Numbered from the stretch's first letter, positions 9,621 through 20,620 are shown. The stretch: 64,000 bases of DNA from Acanthosepion pharaonis (GCA_903632075.3 CAHIKZ030005407.1:3802501-3866500), one strand, 5' to 3'. A program made the numbers and translations. Notes: generated by a model from the letters alone, not told the origin.

Positions 9621-10221
9621 CCTTGAGAAATGGACAAATCGACTTCTTTGTCTCATAGGCGGATACGTGGAGACAAAATTCTCATTACTAGCCTGCCACA
9701 TTGGTTGTTAGCGAGTGGAGGAGTGTGTAATTGTGCATTCTGATTTACCCTGTGTACATTCAATAAACCTTGGGGAAAAAAAGAGTAAAGATCCTGTGTC
9801 AACCTTATAAAATGTCAGTTTGGTATTGGACACATTTATGGCTCCGGCACGCGTGCACGTTCGGTTAAAAACATTCAGTTCATATGAAAAATATTCTCAG
9901 GAACATTTCAGAAATTGGCATCTCCTCCGAAAAAAAAACAAAAAAACTATCTATCGCCCTAAGAGCATTTTCCTGTGAAATTCTTCCGCTTGGAATCTTG
10001 ATACCCCACCTCTTGCATAGTCGACTCGATATATTTTTTTATTGATTCCGTTATGTGTATGGCTGAACAAATTTCTTTGCAACACGCTGCAAATGGCCTT
10101 TTGAAAAGGGGAAGAAAAATGAACACATTAAATAAATAGGAGGTAGAAATAAATCCAGTTAACTTCACGCTTGACAACAGCAATGCATAGATTACTCTCC
10201 CCACTATCTGAAGCAGGCTTA
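9621..10221. other. Unassigned sequence
   Basis: No coding frame or known repeat recognised. A-rich runs at 9935-9945. Confidence 0.35.
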
Positions 10222-10490
10222 AGGCCATATCACGCTGAAACATCGGTTCCCGTACGATGACCGAAGTTAAGCAACGTCGAGCCTGGTCAGTACCTTGATG
10301 ATCGGTTAGGAATACCAGGTGCTGTAAGCTTGAGTGTGCGCATGGTGTAATTGATAATAGCTCGGAATTGTTAATCGGAGATCCGATTTCCAATTCCAGT
10401 TGAATTCGTTATATTCAGTTACGCGCAAATGCCCTTAGGAAAGGCATTGATCTATCTCTTCTCCCCCAGCTATGGGTTAATTAGCAAAAC
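10222..10490 (+). mobile_element. SINE-b with 5S rRNA-derived head (composite 5S-tRNA SINE)
   Basis: 10222-10331 follows 5S rRNA end to end: GGCCATATCACGCTGAAA, GACCGAAGTTAAGCAACGTC, GAGCCTGGTCAGTACCTTGA, AATACCAGGTGCTGTAAGCT. It includes the intragenic Pol III control region, with small deletions around the TGGGTGACC segment. A tRNA-like module follows (GCATGGTGTAATTGATAATA, then a weak B box), then the SINE-b body with CCCTTAGGAAAGGCATTG and the AGCTATGGGTTAATTAG tail. It is not a functional 5S gene because of internal gaps, no T-run terminator after the 5S part, and its conserved fusion partner. Confidence 0.8.
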
Positions 10491-10540
10491 TTGTATCAGT
10501 CAAACCATTATTATCTAAAAAATAAATGCGTACAAAATAT

Positions 10541-10960
10541 TTAGATTTCGGCATTAAATAACCCATAGAGGTGTCGATATACCGCTAAACAAAAACAACC
10601 AACCAACTATCTGCAGAGGCAATATCCAAAATGTTCTAAATGGATGCCTCAAACCATGGATAGTAGCGTACTGTATAAGCTATCATTTTCTGATACATAC
10701 ATAACTAGGGTAAAGTTTAACTATAAATTAACTTATTAACTTATAATTTAACTATAAATTTGACATGAGACTGACAACAATAATTCGTACTATTTAAATT
10801 AACTGGTCCGATCGTAAAAACCAAGGGATTAAAAAAAACAGTTTTTGTAGATGTGCATTCATGAAACTAGGTGCCTTCACAAATTCGCTAAAAAATGAGC
10901 ATGAAAAAATGTCCCAAACTTAATAAAAACAATTAGCGGTATATCGACACCTCTATGGGT
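10541..10960. repeat. 28-bp perfect inverted repeat enclosing ~345 bp
   Basis: 10561-10588 and 10933-10960 are exact reverse complements (starting ACCCATAGAGG, ending CCGCTAA). The left copy is preceded by GCATTAAATA, the SINE-c tail. The enclosed DNA is AT-rich without coding potential. Confidence 0.85.
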
Positions 10961-11099
10961 TTTTTATCTTTAAATTTTTTGTTATTATTAAGAGCAAAGA
11001 CCAAATAATTTTTTAATTGTATTTTTTAATCCTTTTTAGAACGTTCGAAATTTTGGGTAAAAATTTTGTTTTACCTACGTCAATGGGGGACCAAAGTTT

Positions 11100-11730
11100 A
11101 GTCTAGTAAAATATACCGTCTTTTTTTGTGGTAAAAAAAAAAAAAAAACAAAAAAAACACTGATTTGGAAATTCTTGCAAAAATCAAATAATTGTTGGAT
11201 TTTTATGAAAATTTGAGGACTTATTCACAAATGAATGAAATTATTTTAAGAATGTTTCTTTTTAGAAAATTTTGTTAAAAATATTTTTACTCTTTTACCC
11301 CTCCCTCAACTTATTCAATTTATGAAACTTCGATGAATTCATTTTTCTACCCCTTAATGTTTATATTAATTAAACACAGAAGTATGGAGAATTTAAATCA
11401 TTATTATTTATTTTTTTATTTATGTTTTTTCTAAAGCAGAAACCCCAGCCACGGAAAATCCGTTCTGAATTGTAAAATGAAAAATGCAATAAAACTAAGA
11501 CATTATTTAATTAGAAAAGCTTTTAATCGCTTTATAAATAAGATATATTATGAATACTATTTTCTTTAAAAAATTTAAATGTATAATGAATTTTACAAAA
11601 ATCATTTTCAGTTTTTTAATTTTAATTAGAATAATTTATAATGTTTTGAATGATATAAATCTCTGTATTAATTTATACTAGTTAGAAGGTATTTTTATTA
11701 AATAAAAACTATATTTACTAATCAGAAATG
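11100..11730 (+). repeat. AT-rich interspersed repeat, homologous in inverted orientation to 18.43-18.96 kb
   Basis: Blocks such as ACTGATTTGGAAATTCTTGC, TTCACAAATGAATGAAAT and TTAATTAGAAAAGCTTTTA recur reverse-complemented, in reverse order, at 18430-18960. No ORF supports a protein, so the class is unknown. Confidence 0.65.
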
Positions 11731-12007
11731 AAAAAGCTTACTACAGTTCTGCGACCCCCCAATATTTTAAGAACATTTCATTTTTTTACGTGTACAAATA
11801 TGTCGGCTAATTTTTTTGATTTCAGTTTCATAGAAAACGCTTGGGCTTACCCCGGCAAGTTTACTCAAATGGAAGATAGTAAGACTCCGGATGCTGGAAT
11901 AATGCCGGGGTCACTCCAATAATATTGGTACGCATCCGAGCGATCAAATTCTTTTCATCTAAGAACAATACGGACTTCAATTTCTGATTTCCTGCTTCTT
12001 CTTTTTA

Positions 12008-12120
12008 AAATGAATTCACCTCGAGCAAGGTGATAATGCCAGTAAAATGCAAGGGGCTACTAGGAGTGAAAAGAGAATGAGAAGATTTCGAAAACTTTAG
12101 AAATGATTGGTGATCTTTAG
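12008..12120 (-). pseudogene. LINE-B 3' tail remnant
   Basis: ATTCACCTCGAGCAAGGTGA and AATGCCAGTAAAATGCAAGG match the reverse-complement 3' end of LINE-B (TTTCACCCCAAGCAAGG). Only ~110 bp remain. Confidence 0.6.
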
Positions 12121-12903
12121 CAAAGGCCAGTTTTCGTTTTTTATGCAGTTTCATCAGCCGAGGACCTCGCTTTCCTCACCTTTTCATGTCCTTTCTATGC
12201 AGATATTGTCTAATCGTTAGAGCAGATACATCAGAGGACGTCTTCTGGTGGACATGTCACGATAAGATTTGATCGTTCTAATAATCCTACGGCCTATATC
12301 TTGTGTGTTCGCTGGAGTATCCTTTTAGGGATTCTCCTTCTGAGGGCTTCGAGTCCTTTCAAAAATAAAAGAATAGCTTTATACCACCTTATACCACCGG
12401 ACTAGCGTATTGGTTTATTGATATTTTCCCCACTGAACAAGATGCTACTGCACAACAATTAGTAGTTTAACCTAGCCACAGGGGTTTCTTCTTTACTTAT
12501 TTTATATTTCCACTGTGGAAGTGTGGTTAACTATTTTTTTTAATAAAATTACTCTTAATAAAATTATTCATTTTTTTTACCGTGATGCGTTAGGCTAATT
12601 CGCGGGTTATATAAAAGCCGCCTCTCCCTTTCTGTTCAAGTCGTCTGAAGACGGCGTGAACGTAAAACTTGGATTACGATTAGAGACATCCTTTTATAGG
12701 ATGTAACGTTGGTAAGCGTTTTTAGCTCGATCTAGGCAATCTAGGCTTAGAGAACTTTACTGGATAGTTAAATTTGCTTTTAGGCCTTTTTTGCACAATT
12801 TTTTTCACTATTGTCAATTTTATTTAAGACTGTATTTGATGAAGAGTGTTAGGCTTTGGCAAATTGACCGTTGATTCTACCAACGTGTTTCTGTTGTTCT
12901 TTA

Positions 12904-12905
<2 letters not shown>
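12121..12905. other. Unassigned sequence with a TATA-like motif and weak hairpin
   Basis: TATATAAAAG near 12608 lies about 37 nt before CTGAAGACGGCG...CGTAAAAC at 12645. That resembles the hammerhead-like hairpins elsewhere but with a short, imperfect stem. It may be the promoter region of a decayed retroelement; low certainty. Nothing else recognised. Confidence 0.3.

Positions 12906-12984
<79 letters not shown>
12906..12984. repeat. (TA)n-(GT)n microsatellite
   Basis: TA array passing directly into GT repeats. Confidence 0.96.
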
Positions 12985-12985
<1 letters not shown>

Positions 12986-13139
12986 GGTAATAATCAATAT
13001 AAATTTGTTCTTCATCATTTGATACAACTCTGAGTTTCATGCACGTGAAAATCGCCAGGCTCAAATTGAAAACTCACCGTGCGTTATATACATGTGAGTA
13101 TATGTATATATGTATAAAACAATGTGTGTGTACATGTGA

Positions 13140-13178
<39 letters not shown>

Positions 13179-13330
13179 TGTGTGCGTGTGTATGTGCGTG
13201 TATGTGTGCATCTTAAGTGAGTAAACTGAGCCTCGAAACTTATATATATATATATGGAGTGTTTGACTGGTAGAGGCAACGTCAATCCATCCAGCCATCC
13301 AGCCATCAATCCCTTCATCCACCCAGAAAC
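12985..13330. repeat. Microsatellite-rich segment with an unclassified repeat
   Basis: 13030-13085 (CTGAGTTTCATGCACGTG, then CTCAAATTGAAAACT) resembles 55795-55850, so it is an interspersed repeat. TA arrays lie at 13143-13175 and 13242-13256, with TG-rich flanks. The Tyr/Thr/His-rich frames are artefacts. Confidence 0.65.
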
Positions 13331-14159
13331 ATAACTATTTTATATATGTATATATTAATCCAAGTCATCTACACATGCGCACATCTGCTGAGCTTTGACG
13401 TCAGAGTTGTCATATTTTAAATCTCAATTATTTGCATTTTGTATTTTGTACTTTCTTTTAAAGAATCGATTTTTCTTGTTTCTATCTCCAGCCTCGAAAG
13501 CCAAAAACATACAAATGCAAAAAAAATAAATAAATAAATAAAAATAATCGCTTGTATGAAATAAATTTTCTCCCTTTTCATTCTGCCCTTTATTATTTTA
13601 TATTTTATCTCACAATTTTAGTTTTATTTTCATCTTGATGGTTTTGTCTGCAAACTGAAACTTTTTTTTTTTTTTAAATATTTCAAAACGCAAACAACAA
13701 AAAACGAAATAGTCAAAGTCTTGCACACCCGGCGCCGGTTAATGCGGAAATACAACTCTCAAGAAAATTACCATTTAAACAGACATGGCATTTGTTTTTT
13801 TACTTCTTTTTATCACAGATTTTAATTATATTTCTTTGATGCATACTCGTTGAATGTTGCTTCTTAAACAAAAGAATTGTTTTGTTATATCAATAACAAG
13901 AAAAATTTCTTGTAGCAAAATATTCTTATTTCTAAATCACACTTTGCTTTGAAGAAAACACCAAGAAATCACTTATTCTTTACTGATAATCGATAAAAAT
14001 TAAAAAAAAAAAGTATTACAGTCACTTCGTCCATTCCTATTAGTTCTGGCTAAAACTTTTATAGTTCGTGAACTCCCAAACTAAAACAAAACTCAAAACA
14101 CTAGGAAATTATAAACATACATTTTCATTATTTGTCTATATTTCGGAGATGAAGAATTA
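13331..14159. other. Unassigned AT-rich sequence
   Basis: Short A- and T-runs (13510-13545, 13662-13680) only. No coding or repeat assignment. Confidence 0.35.
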
Positions 14160-14215
14160 TGTACACTATTTACATTATTCTGACTATTGTCCTCATCTTG
14201 ATTGTCATATTTATC

Positions 14216-14256
14216 CCAAAGTTTCGGCCGTTGTACGCCCTGCCCTCCTTCAGGTG
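14216..14256 (-). ncRNA. Hammerhead-like hairpin, left arm of foldback
   Basis: On the minus strand: CUGAAGGA, then a GGGC...GGCC region, then GAAACUUUG. It is a diverged version of the right-arm motif; the first box departs from CUGANGA by a shift of one base. Confidence 0.4.
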
Positions 14257-14591
14257 TTTGGAATGTCGAACTAACCCCTTTTAGACTGTTCTAGTTCCAC
14301 GTGCCATGTGTAATAGAATGTCAATTATCAGTTATCTCCTGTTAATTCACCTCTCCAAGTTCTCCACTGCCTTAACCAGGTATTGAACTCGCAACTCTTT
14401 GAGTCCAGTCACTAGATCTAACCAACGCCTTTATTCACTGTGTTATGTGTCCTTAAGGATGGTTGGATCCAGTGACGAGACTCAAAGAATTGTGAGTTCA
14501 ATACATGGTTAAGGCAGTGGAGAGGTGAATTAACAGGAGATAACTGACCCCATTAGACATGGCACGTGGAATTCAGTTCGATTTCCAACCA

Positions 14592-14635
14592 CCTGAAAAA
14601 AGGCCGGAACGTACAACGGCCGAAACGTTGTGATA
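14592..14635 (+). ncRNA. Hammerhead-like hairpin, right arm of foldback
   Basis: CCUGAAAAAA, stem GGCC (14602-14605) with GGCC (14617-14620) around a 12-nt loop, then GAAACGUUGUGAUA. The layout is CUGAnnA-stem-GAAAC with G8 changed to A and an extra A run; probably a decayed core. Confidence 0.45.
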
Positions 14636-14687
14636 AATATGGCAACAAAGATCAGGACAATAGTCCGAATAATGTAAATAGTATACA

Positions 14688-15367
14688 CTAGCAGTAGAGC
14701 CCAGCATTGCCAGGGGATGTAACAGTAAGTGATAGATCAAGTATCGACCATCATAAAGACTGAAAAATAAAAATGACAAAGATTATTGTTTAAGGTTGAC
14801 GGACACGCATGTCTTAATTAGTTTTTTTTTTTTTTTTTTTTACGATTTGGTCAAACCTAAACTCAAACAAAAACATTGTTTTCAATCGTTATGAGTCTAC
14901 CGATTGAACTGAATTTTATTATAAACAATTGTCTTGTAAATGGAATTTTTAAAGCATTCTGAATGTAAAAATAAAGAAAAAAGTGTGCACGACAATAAGA
15001 AACACTACCTGCCAAAAAAAAGTGAAGTTTTGTTGAAATCGGTTGAAAAATGTAGGAAATCCGATCCCATATATAAACGAACGCACACACACACACACAC
15101 AAACAACCTGGGTTTTATAATAAGTACAACTCGATATGAGTTGTCCCACTTTCATTCCGCAAAAGCTATGCCTCTTAATCGTGTTTTCAAATTGATTTCA
15201 TGCAAAAACAATTGTGTTTTTCCAATTTTTGGCGCTGTCAGAACCACCGCAAGGTAATTTACGTAGTCCTTTGAAGTTTTGTTGAAATCGGTTGAAAAAT
15301 GTAGGAAATCCGATCCAATATATAAACGTACAACACACACACAACCTGTGTTTTATAATAAGTATGA
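14688..15367 (-). mobile_element. Non-autonomous Helitron with duplicated 5' end
   Basis: Minus-strand 5' end TCATACTTATTATAAAACAC (from 15367), 3' end ...GGCAATGCTGGGCTCTACTG followed by CTAG at 14688-14691. Host A lies at 14687 and host T at 15368, the expected A/T insertion context. The 5' region (AAAACACAGGTTGTGTG... to GATTTCAACAAAACTTC) appears twice, at about 15020-15130 and 15275-15367, so the 5' terminal segment is tandemly duplicated. No Rep/helicase coding. Confidence 0.8.
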
Positions 15368-15604
15368 TTTTCATAGTAAAAATATTCGCAATATATTTTT
15401 ATAAAAATATTACCAACAATACATTTTATAACAAAATGACCAGTGATACATGTAATAAAGTAATCGGGAGCAATCTCAAATTTTCCAAGCCCTCTTTCCT
15501 TGTTCGCCCTAAAAATACTTATAACAAAAGTGATTTTTTGTTCAGGGTTGGCTTTATAATTTACTTATAAAGATTTATCTGAAGAAGTTTTTTTTATTTT
15601 TTTC

Positions 15605-15897
15605 ATTTTTATTTTTGAGAGATAGTTAAAAAGAGATAAAGAGAGAAAGAAAGATGATAAAGGGAAAGAAATGGAAAGAGTGAGAGAGAAAAAAGAGAGA
15701 AAAAGCGAATGAGAAGAGAGAGAAAGAAAGAGAGGTGAAAGAGAGAATGATAGAAAGAAGGAATGACAGAGAAAGAGAATAGAGAGAGAGAGAGAGAGAA
15801 AGAGAAGGAAATACAGAAAAAGAGAAAAGAGAGAGTGCGACTCTCTTTGAAATTAAATGAATACATACTTTAGCGTTTGAAACATCAATACAATTCT

Positions 15898-15960
<63 letters not shown>
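15605..15960. repeat. Purine-rich tract and (TC)n-(AC)n microsatellite
   Basis: 15605-15845 is almost pure A/G on the plus strand (GAGA, GAAA, AAAG). 15902-15960 is a TC run followed by an AC run. The Ser/Phe/Leu-rich minus frame is a by-product. Confidence 0.9.
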
Positions 15961-15962
<2 letters not shown>

Positions 15963-16560
15963 TACCCCATTTTATTGTCTGTTTATCTCGTTTTCTTTCT
16001 TTCTGTATATCTCTATTATTCTTTGTTGTGTTGTTAATATTCAATAAATCTTGACGCCCATTTAATTCTTCGAAGAGTAGAAAGAATTTTATCCGGTGTC
16101 ATGTTTATTGACTGTCTCTTCGCAGTATTTCAAAGTGCTATTTTTAAAACATATTCTTTGGCTACATTCTTCAGATTATTAACAATGGCAATACATTTTG
16201 TTATGTCCTTACTATTTTTAGATTTTTCACGCGCGATTTTTAAATATAAATCGCTACGACAATCATAATTACGACTTTTGCATGAACAATAGTAAATGTT
16301 ACAGACAAAAGAAAAGCAAATAAAGTTAGCGGATCATATACAATACTTCCTCGATTATCCGTACCTCGATTTTACTAACTTCGATTATCCGGACGTGAAA
16401 TGAAAAGAAACACTGAAATCATCTTAACATTTATCTAACAATTATCCGATCTAAAAATAGACTAATATTTCATCTCAGACAAGCCATTTGCGAACTAAAA
16501 AAAACAAAGGCAAAAAACAAAACATGCTCAACGTTTGATAGAAAGGGTGGGTAAAATCAG

Positions 16561-16792
16561 TTGAATTAGTTCTTATTAATTTCCTCTTTGTTTTCTTACA
16601 AGGTCAGTTCAATTAGTTCTTATTAATTTCCTCTTTGTTTTCTTACAAGGTCAGTTTAATTAGTTCTTATTAATTTCCTCTTTGTTTTCTTACAAGGTCA
16701 GTTTAATTAGTTCTTATTAATTTCCTCTTTGTTTTCTTACAATGTCAGTTCAATTAGTTCTTATTAATTTCCTCGTTGTTTTCTTACAAGAA
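16561..16792. repeat. 47-bp tandem repeat, five copies
   Basis: Starts at 16561, 16608, 16655, 16702 and 16749, exact 47-bp period. Unit contains ATTAGTTCTTATTAATTTCC and TTTGTTTTCTTACAAGGTCA. Copies differ at only a few positions, so the expansion is young. Confidence 0.97.
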
Positions 16793-16924
16793 ACATACAT
16801 TTGAATTATTCTAGCTTGGTCAAACTAGAGATTATATATTTCCTTTCATCCAGCTTTGGGAGAGAGTTTTTTTTTTTTTTTTAAAAGATGTTCACTATGT
16901 ACAAAGCCCAAGTGCCACTCGTGA

Positions 16925-17010
16925 TAGAGGGTTACAAAACACCACTCAAAGCAAGATGATAATGCCACCAAAACGCAAGGGCCCCACCGGAAGTGAAAAA
17001 TAAAAGACTT
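16925..17010 (-). pseudogene. LINE-B 3' tail remnant
   Basis: CACTCAAAGCAAGATGATAA and AATGCCACCAAAACGCAAGG match the reverse-complement LINE-B tail. Confidence 0.55.
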
Positions 17011-17897
17011 TAGGAAGAACCAGAAACCCTAATCCTAACCAGGAAACAAAGTTTAAACCTCTACTCCTGTTCAAAAGACCGGGGAGAAGTGTGAACCGGA
17101 TGAGAGGTAAACATATCTCCTCCTATTGACTATTAGCTATTTTCAAAGAGTTTATTTATACTGTCATATTAAAAGGTGAAGTAGTGTCTAAAAAAAACAT
17201 GAAGCCAGCCGGAAACAGACAAGAATTAACGCACTTTTTCATAAAAGATAAACTGATCAAAAGCTTGAACAAAGAGTTTGAAAATGTTATTTGATAGTAT
17301 AAATGTAGGTACCTCAAAAAAAAACAAAAAAAAACTAAGATATTTAATGCATTTTAAAGATGAAAGCTTTCTTGGGGTTTTATTTTAGTTTTAATTGCAA
17401 ACTAATTGATTAAATTTAATATTTCCAATAAGCAAAATACTTTGCTGTATTTCAAACTGAATTTACAGTGATTAGAATAAGTATTTTTCTGGTTATCAGT
17501 AAAGTCCATAAAATCGTTCATATTGACTAATCTGTCAACACAACGTAATTCTGTTTATTAAAAAAATCTTTCAAAAATAAAATATACTTTTCTGAAACTT
17601 TATTTGAGGAAGATTAACTGATTTAAAATTTCATTAGTCTGAATTGAAACAAGTATTAATCACTTTTTATTTAAAATATCACAGAAAAGCATTCTTTTTA
17701 ACATGGCGGGATGTGCTTGTGTGAGATGTTGACACATTTATCAAAACCTGATGTTTGCGAAGTTTGACTAAAGAGGATATAATTCTTATACTATTACTTT
17801 TTTTTATTTTTAACTACCTAGTAACCATTAAACCTTAGAATATATTAATCATTGTAATATTTTGTTGAATATTATTTAACTTGGCTTTATAGTCATA

Positions 17898-17930
17898 CTG
17901 ATGAAGACGCTTGTTGAGGAAATGTTAGAA
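17898..17930 (+). ncRNA. Decayed hammerhead-like hairpin
   Basis: CTGATGA (exact CUGANGA) followed by AGACGC-TTGTT-GAGG and AAAT. The expected GUC-GAAA junction is damaged, so this is a remnant. Confidence 0.4.
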
Positions 17931-18164
17931 AATTACCAATAAATTTTAAATTTACTATAGTTACTGCGTTTATTTCTTGATAATGTCGTATATGGACATC
18001 CATATCTAGAAGGGTCGGCACGTTTATATACACAGAAATAAAATTAAAAAAATCTTTTTAAAATACTGGAATTCTTGTATTATAGTCAGTCAGTTATACA
18101 CGTTTAGGCGATCATGTATCTTTCAATACATGACTGACAAGGTAGATTTCTTTCCCGCAGTAGG

Positions 18165-18362
18165 CTGCCATTTCTTTCTCGGGTAGACCACTTGACATCC
18201 AAGGTTATAGAATCCGGTCTGTCCTACTATTTACCCATAGCTGGAGGGAGGAGAAAAGGATTGTCAATGAATGTAATGAATTCGACTGAAATTTGAATTC
18301 GACTCTCCAGTTCCTCAATCCGAGCCGCTATTCATTACTCCACCATGCCTTGGTAAACTTTT
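18165..18362 (-). mobile_element. SINE-b copy
   Basis: Tail CTAGGCCACTTG-type start, ATAGAATCCGGTCTGTCCTA and TTACCCATAGCTGGAGGGAG, then the ATTCGACTG / CAATCCGAGCC tRNA-like head, all on the minus strand. Confidence 0.75.
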
Positions 18363-18429
18363 CTATTTATGATTAGTAAATAGAGTCTTTATTTAATAAC
18401 AATATCTCTTAACCGATACAAATTAATAC

Positions 18430-18960
18430 AGAATTTTAAAAGATTAAAAAAAATTATAAATAATTTTAATTAGAATTTTTTAAATATTTAAACAATTCTT
18501 GTAAAAAAAATCTTCACCGAATCATTTTCATGAGACAATACTGTCCATAATATATTTTATTCATAAAAGCAAATAAAAGCTTTTCTAATTAAATATGTTT
18601 TAGTTTTATTTCATTTTTTATTTTACGATTCAGAGTAGATTTTCTGTAACTGGAGGTCGTGTTTGATCAAAAAGTTTGATGATTTAAATTCTCCGAGGAC
18701 TTGTCCTTATAACTAACAAAAATAATATAAACATTAAGCGCTACAAAAATTAATTTATCTAAATTTCATAAAATTAAATAAGTGGGGGCGGGGGTAACAG
18801 AATTAAAAAAAAATGTTTACCAAGATTAAAAAAAAAAAAAACATTTCAAAATTAACTTAATTCATTTGTGAATAATTCCTGAAAGTTTCATTAAAATCTG
18901 ACTTTTGTAAGCATTTCCAAATCAATGTGTTTGAAATCAATATATTTCGATGTCTTAAAA
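18430..18960 (-). repeat. AT-rich repeat, inverted partner of 11.10-11.73 kb
   Basis: Shares ordered blocks with 11100-11730 in the opposite orientation, e.g. AAAAGCTTTTCTAATTAAAT and TTTGTGAATAATTCC. Unknown class. Confidence 0.65.
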
Positions 18961-19204
18961 ATAATAATTTCTGCATTAAAAAATTATTTGGTCTTTCCTC
19001 TTAATAATAAGACATAGATTTTTACGATAAATCTATGCTTTTATTAGATTTTGGGCATCTTTACAGCATGCATGCTCATTCATTAACGAATATTTAGAAG
19101 TACCAATACAAATGCTATTCACTTATCCGGAATTTTAAATTATCAGAACATTTTTTTTTTTTTAACCTCAGTCACAAGGTGTCCGGATAATCGATGGAGT
19201 ACTG

Positions 19205-19339
19205 TAGCATGATTATTTAAATAGTAAGATAAAAAAAAACGAAAATTCCATAGATTGATCAGAATCTGCGTCCCTAATACAAAAGATGCAAATTTGATTA
19301 AGACAAAACATCTCTTTGCATATTTAACTACTTGGGACA

Positions 19340-19378
<39 letters not shown>

Positions 19379-20238
19379 GGAGAGAAAACAAGTGAAGGGA
19401 ATTAAGTAAAAGGATATAGAGAGGAAGACGGGAAAAGAAAAAGAAGAAAGAGAGTTGAGAATTGCAAACTCATCAGGCAAATATTAAGTTCCTCAGTTTA
19501 GGATTGCGTTTCCGGTTCCTTCTGAAGCCTTTTCCATTCTCTTTACCTTGCGTCTTAGCGGTATTATTGCCTTTATTGGGGTGAAATGATTAAAAGATAA
19601 GTCAACAAAAATGGACGATTTACATAACTTACATGCGAACTTTGTCTTTGTTGCTGTTATCACGACGATTCGATTTGTAACGTCCCCTCTAATTGGCTGC
19701 CAAGTTGCATTAAGGCCGCGCAACTGGTTCTCGTGATATTCAAAATAGTTGCATTCACAAACATAAACCACGATCATTTTTTATGGCAATCGTTAAACTA
19801 TTCTATTTCGAAACTCACCTTCTTTACTCGAGTAGGAGTTGGTATAATGCCAGACGAGTGATACTTGATACCACAAATTAAACATCCGATAGGGAATTGA
19901 TTTCGCAACAAAGAGAAAAGTTACTTTGCGATTCGGCGTAGTAAAAGTGTTATAAATAACAATTAAAAGTTCACACAAATCCCGGCCGGACTAATTGAGA
20001 AGATAAGCTCTTGAATGATGTCTCGACGAACTTAATCATGATGAACGACCCTCTCGTCTACCATAAGAGATAAATACTGAATGGGAAAGAGACGTTAGCA
20101 AGAATCAAGCTATTAATGGGCCGTTAGGCAAGAGTTTGAGGGAAAACAGTTCGCTAAGGCAATAAACAACATTTAAATGTCCAGTGAGACCCAGGTCCTT
20201 AATTCGATTCGAAAACTTCCCATTCATTTTTTTTACTC
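19205..20238. other. Unassigned; contains (GAAA)n
   Basis: (AAAG)n at 19338-19378. The rest, including a compositionally less AT-rich part at 19490-20170, has no recognised family or supported gene. I looked for splice-bounded conserved frames and saw none I could name. Confidence 0.4.
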
Positions 20239-20281
20239 TTTAACACACGCACACACATGCACACAGACAATATATATATAT

Positions 20282-20357
<76 letters not shown>
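20239..20357. repeat. (CA)n-(TA)n microsatellite
   Basis: Compound CA, TA, CA, TA run. Confidence 0.96.
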
Positions 20358-20489
20358 GGAGTTGATTTTATATAGACTCTAGAATCTTAGATGAAAAATC
20401 GTTGCGGTATAAACTGAAATTTATTGATAGTTATGTTAAAATCCAGAATCATACAGATATTGAAGCACATTGTGTATAAATAAATGCAG

Positions 20490-20569
<80 letters not shown>

Positions 20570-20620
20570 CGATTGCTTTTGGAGCAATACCTCTCGCTTT
20601 ATCTTAACACTTTTGATTCT

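Larger units (their letters stand above)
14160..14687. repeat. Foldback element: ~230-265-bp inverted arms with 35-bp spacer
   Basis: Left arm about 14160-14425 and right arm 14461-14687 are diverged reverse complements throughout (ACTATTTACATTATTC versus GAATAATGTAAATAGT; TTAACCAGGTATTGAACTCG versus the opposite near 14490). Both arms carry a CTGAAn-GGCC-GGCC-GAAAC hairpin near their outer third. A tRNA-like GAGTTCAATAC word lies near the centre. A Helitron abuts the right end. Confidence 0.8.
16341..19204. mobile_element. Possible pogo/Tigger-type element (2.86 kb, non-coding, gutted)
   Basis: Left end CAATACTTCCTCGATTATCC and reversed right end CAGTACTCCATCGATTATCC match in 17 of 20 positions and both abut TA. 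Each end has a second inner copy of ATTATCCGGA or its complement, as in pogo/Tigger termini. Between them lie a 47-bp tandem repeat, LINE-B and SINE-b debris and AT-rich repeats. No DDE transposase motif is visible. The ends could belong to two separate MITEs. Confidence 0.5.

Noticed and set aside
10222..10331. 5S rRNA gene
   Set aside because: Internal gaps, no terminator T-run after the 5S end, and the same fusion to a tRNA-like SINE body at two other loci.
16561..16792. Regular direct repeats considered as a CRISPR array
   Set aside because: Units are contiguous 47-mers with no unique spacers, and the context is eukaryotic.
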